Assembly: GCA_003555185.1 (NCBI GenBank) | Contig: PWFZ01000021.1 | Coordinates: 1 to 7,041 of the forward strand | DNA from: Balneolaceae bacterium | Lineage (GTDB): Bacteria > Bacteroidota > Rhodothermia > Balneolales > Balneolaceae | Length of the DNA: 7,041 bases | Direction of reading: 5' to 3' | Part shown: positions 5,541 through 7,041 of the stretch, in pieces | How positions within the stretch are numbered: the stretch's first letter is position 1 | Layout of the letters: each line of letters begins with the position of its first letter | Translations under genes and position numbers: made by a program | The notes under the pieces: generated by a model | Seen by the model: the letters and a program-made list of their open reading frames with translations, nothing else | Databases searched by the model: none | What the model was told of the DNA's origin: nothing

Positions 5541-7041
5541 CTAAATTGTCTCTTGACCTTGTTTCTTTGAATTTCTGTTAGCCAGAGGGTTCCGGTCTGA
5601 TTGCTCCGCCTTGGCTACAGCTTTTATCACTCTCAAAACGCTATCAGGTGAAAGTGAAATAGAATCGATCCCGGATTCGACCAAAAAGGCGGCAAATTCC
5701 GGTTTACTGCTGGGTGCATCTCCACAAAGCCCAACTTTTCTCCCGACCTTATGTGCTTTTTTAATTAGCATTCGAATTAGCTCTTTTACGGATTCCTGAC
5801 TTTCATCAAATAACGCTGCCAGTTGTTCAGAGTCCCGGCTGATACCTAATGTCAGCTGGGTAAGGTCATTGGAACCAATGGAAAACCCATCAAATCGCTT
5901 AGCGAACTCTTCAGCCTGAATAATATTTGAAGGCAGTTCTGCCATCACATAGATCTCCAGACCATTTTCACCACGGACCAGTCCATTCTCCTTCATCACT
6001 TCCAAAACTTGGTCACCTTCCTCGGGCGTCCGACAGAATGGAATCATGATGATCACATTTTTAAACCCCATATTCTCACGAACATATCGCAAGGCATTGC
6101 ATTCTAATGCAAATCCGTCTCGATAACCTTCGCTGTAATACCGGGATGCTCCGCGCCAACCGAGCATTGGATTTTTTTCCTTTGGCTCAAACTGCCTGCC
6201 GCCGATCAGACCGGCGTACTCGTTGGTTTTAAAATCACTCATACGGACTATTACAGGGTCGGGGTATTGGGCTGCAGCAATGGTGGCAATGCCCCGCGCC
6301 AGATGCTCTTGAAAATAAGACTCTTTTTTATCGTAACCCTGTGTAAGCTCTTCAATTTTACTCCTTGCTTCTTCATCCTCAACCTGACCGAAGCGGGTAA
6401 GGGCAAGAGGATGGATCTGAATCACATTATTAATCAGATACTCCATTCGCGCGAGCCCAACGCCTTTGCAAGGAAGTCGCCACCATCGCATAGCTGCAGA
6501 AGGTGAGGCAATGTTCATCATAATCTGTGTCTTTGTCTCAGGAAGATCTTTCAGGTCAAGATCCTCCTCCTCGTAATCGAGGATACCGTCATAAACAAGC
6601 CCCTCGTCGCTTTCCAGGCAGGAGGCGGTGACTTCGATTCCATCACTGAGTTTCTTGGTTGCGTTTCCGGTGCCCACGATGGCGGGGATGCCCAGTTCGC
6701 GACTGATAATGGCGGCATGCGAGGTGCGACCACCCTGGTCCGTCACAATGGCCGCAGCCTGCTTCATGATTGGAACCCAATCGGGATCCGTCATTTCTGT
6801 AACAAGTACAGAACCCTCCTTAAATCTGGATATATCGCGCGCGCTTTCAATTACCTGTACGTTGCCCGTTCCAATACCGTGACCGATGCTCAGTCCGCTA
6901 ATCAGAATTTCACTCTCTTCTTTTAACGTATAGGTTTTTAAGGTTGCCGCTTTATTCCGGGAGTGAACCGTTTCGGGACGTGCCTGTACAATAAAGATCT
7001 CTCCCGATTCGCCATCTTTGGCCCATTCAATGTCCATCGGC
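5541..7041 (-). CDS. ppsA: Phosphoenolpyruvate synthase, C-terminal part (5' end outside window)
   Basis: Pyruvate, water dikinase makes PEP from pyruvate and ATP, releasing AMP and phosphate (EC 2.7.9.2), for growth on pyruvate-level carbon. The frame continues to the window edge as PMDIEWAKDGESGEIFIVQA, a hallmark at the end of the ATP-binding domain, so the ATG at 7037 is internal. Counted from that Met, the swivelling phosphohistidine domain has GGRTSHAAIISRELGIPA, with catalytic H107. The TIM-barrel PEP/pyruvate domain shows ARMEYLI (196-202), RMSDFKTNEYAGLIGG (265-280), NPMLGWRGASRYY (289-301), GSNDLTQLTLGISRDS (388-403) and GLCGDAPS (436-443), where C438 is the expected active-site cysteine. 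About 500 residues are visible; compared with the roughly 790 of E. coli PpsA, about 300 N-terminal residues lie outside. The EYAGLIGG and SRYY features favour PEP synthase over pyruvate phosphate dikinase. The short, basic C-terminal tail (NRNSKKQGQETI) is unremarkable. The P-type ATPase follows 28 bases downstream on the same strand. Confidence 0.95.
   Translation of the reverse strand, partial: PMDIEWAKDGESGEIFIVQARPETVHSRNKAATLKTYTLKEESEILISGLSIGHGIGTGNVQVIESARDISRFKEGSVLVTEMTDPDWVPIMKQAAAIVTDQGGRTSHAAIISRELGIPAIVGTGNATKKLSDGIEVTASCLESDEGLVYDGILDYEEEDLDLKDLPETKTQIMMNIASPSAAMRWWRLPCKGVGLARMEYLINNVIQIHPLALTRFGQVEDEEARSKIEELTQGYDKKESYFQEHLARGIATIAAAQYPDPVIVRMSDFKTNEYAGLIGGRQFEPKEKNPMLGWRGASRYYSEGYRDGFALECNALRYVRENMGFKNVIIMIPFCRTPEEGDQVLEVMKENGLVRGENGLEIYVMAELPSNIIQAEEFAKRFDGFSIGSNDLTQLTLGISRDSEQLAALFDESQESVKELIRMLIKKAHKVGRKVGLCGDAPSSKPEFAAFLVESGIDSISLSPDSVLRVIKAVAKAEQSDRNPLANRNSKKQGQETI

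Noticed and set aside
6267..6506. Plus-strand ORF of 79 codons antisense to ppsA
   Set aside because: It overlaps conserved PEP synthase coding sequence, and its composition and lack of family resemblance indicate a shadow ORF.
7035..7037. ATG at 7037 (minus strand) as the start of ppsA
   Set aside because: The preceding codon gives PMDIEWAKDG, an internal motif of PEP synthase, and about 300 N-terminal residues of the family would be missing.
1..7041. CRISPR array, insertion sequence, toxin-antitoxin or defence system
   Set aside because: No regular direct repeats, transposase, paired small genes or defence-family motifs are visible; the genes are metabolic and transport genes.

Overview
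The window carries five protein-coding genes in two convergent blocks and looks like ordinary chromosomal DNA. Two of the five are cut by the window edges. Base composition is moderate. Translation starts lack strong Shine-Dalgarno motifs: the ATPase start has none and the others have only loose purine-rich leaders. The genes are tightly packed. This fits a Bacteroidota/Balneolota-type bacterium, but no marker gene fixes the taxonomy, so it is an inference only.

Plus-strand block (1-2459): the C-terminal part of an NmrA/HSCARG-like NAD(P)-binding protein; a 203-residue PRPP-dependent phosphoribosyltransferase that overlaps it by ATGA; then, 33 bases later, a full-length nicotinate phosphoribosyltransferase (pncB). 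The spacing suggests one operon. The theme is nicotinate salvage into NAD, with a possible dinucleotide-binding sensor and a second PRPP enzyme of unknown substrate.

Gap (2460-2788): no gene is visible. It holds one clear hairpin terminator that serves the minus strand, a run of AT-rich palindromes, and a stretch that may be a decayed interspersed repeat.

Minus-strand block (7041-2789): the C-terminal two thirds of phosphoenolpyruvate synthase (ppsA), followed after 28 bases by a complete 907-residue P-type cation ATPase of type II (calcium pump-like) architecture. The ATPase keeps all catalytic motifs but has lost most residues that form the Ca2+ sites in SERCA. In particular, a lysine stands where SERCA has Asp800, so a Ca2+ assignment is doubtful.

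Together the genes concern NAD salvage, PEP/pyruvate interconversion and ion pumping. A similar mix (pncB2, a PRTase-domain protein, the P-type ATPase CtpF) occurs in the Mycobacterium DosR dormancy regulon, so an energy-stress or low-oxygen role is a reasonable hypothesis. I see no mobile element, CRISPR array, RNA gene or clearly new multi-gene system. The most unusual item is the altered transport site of the ATPase.
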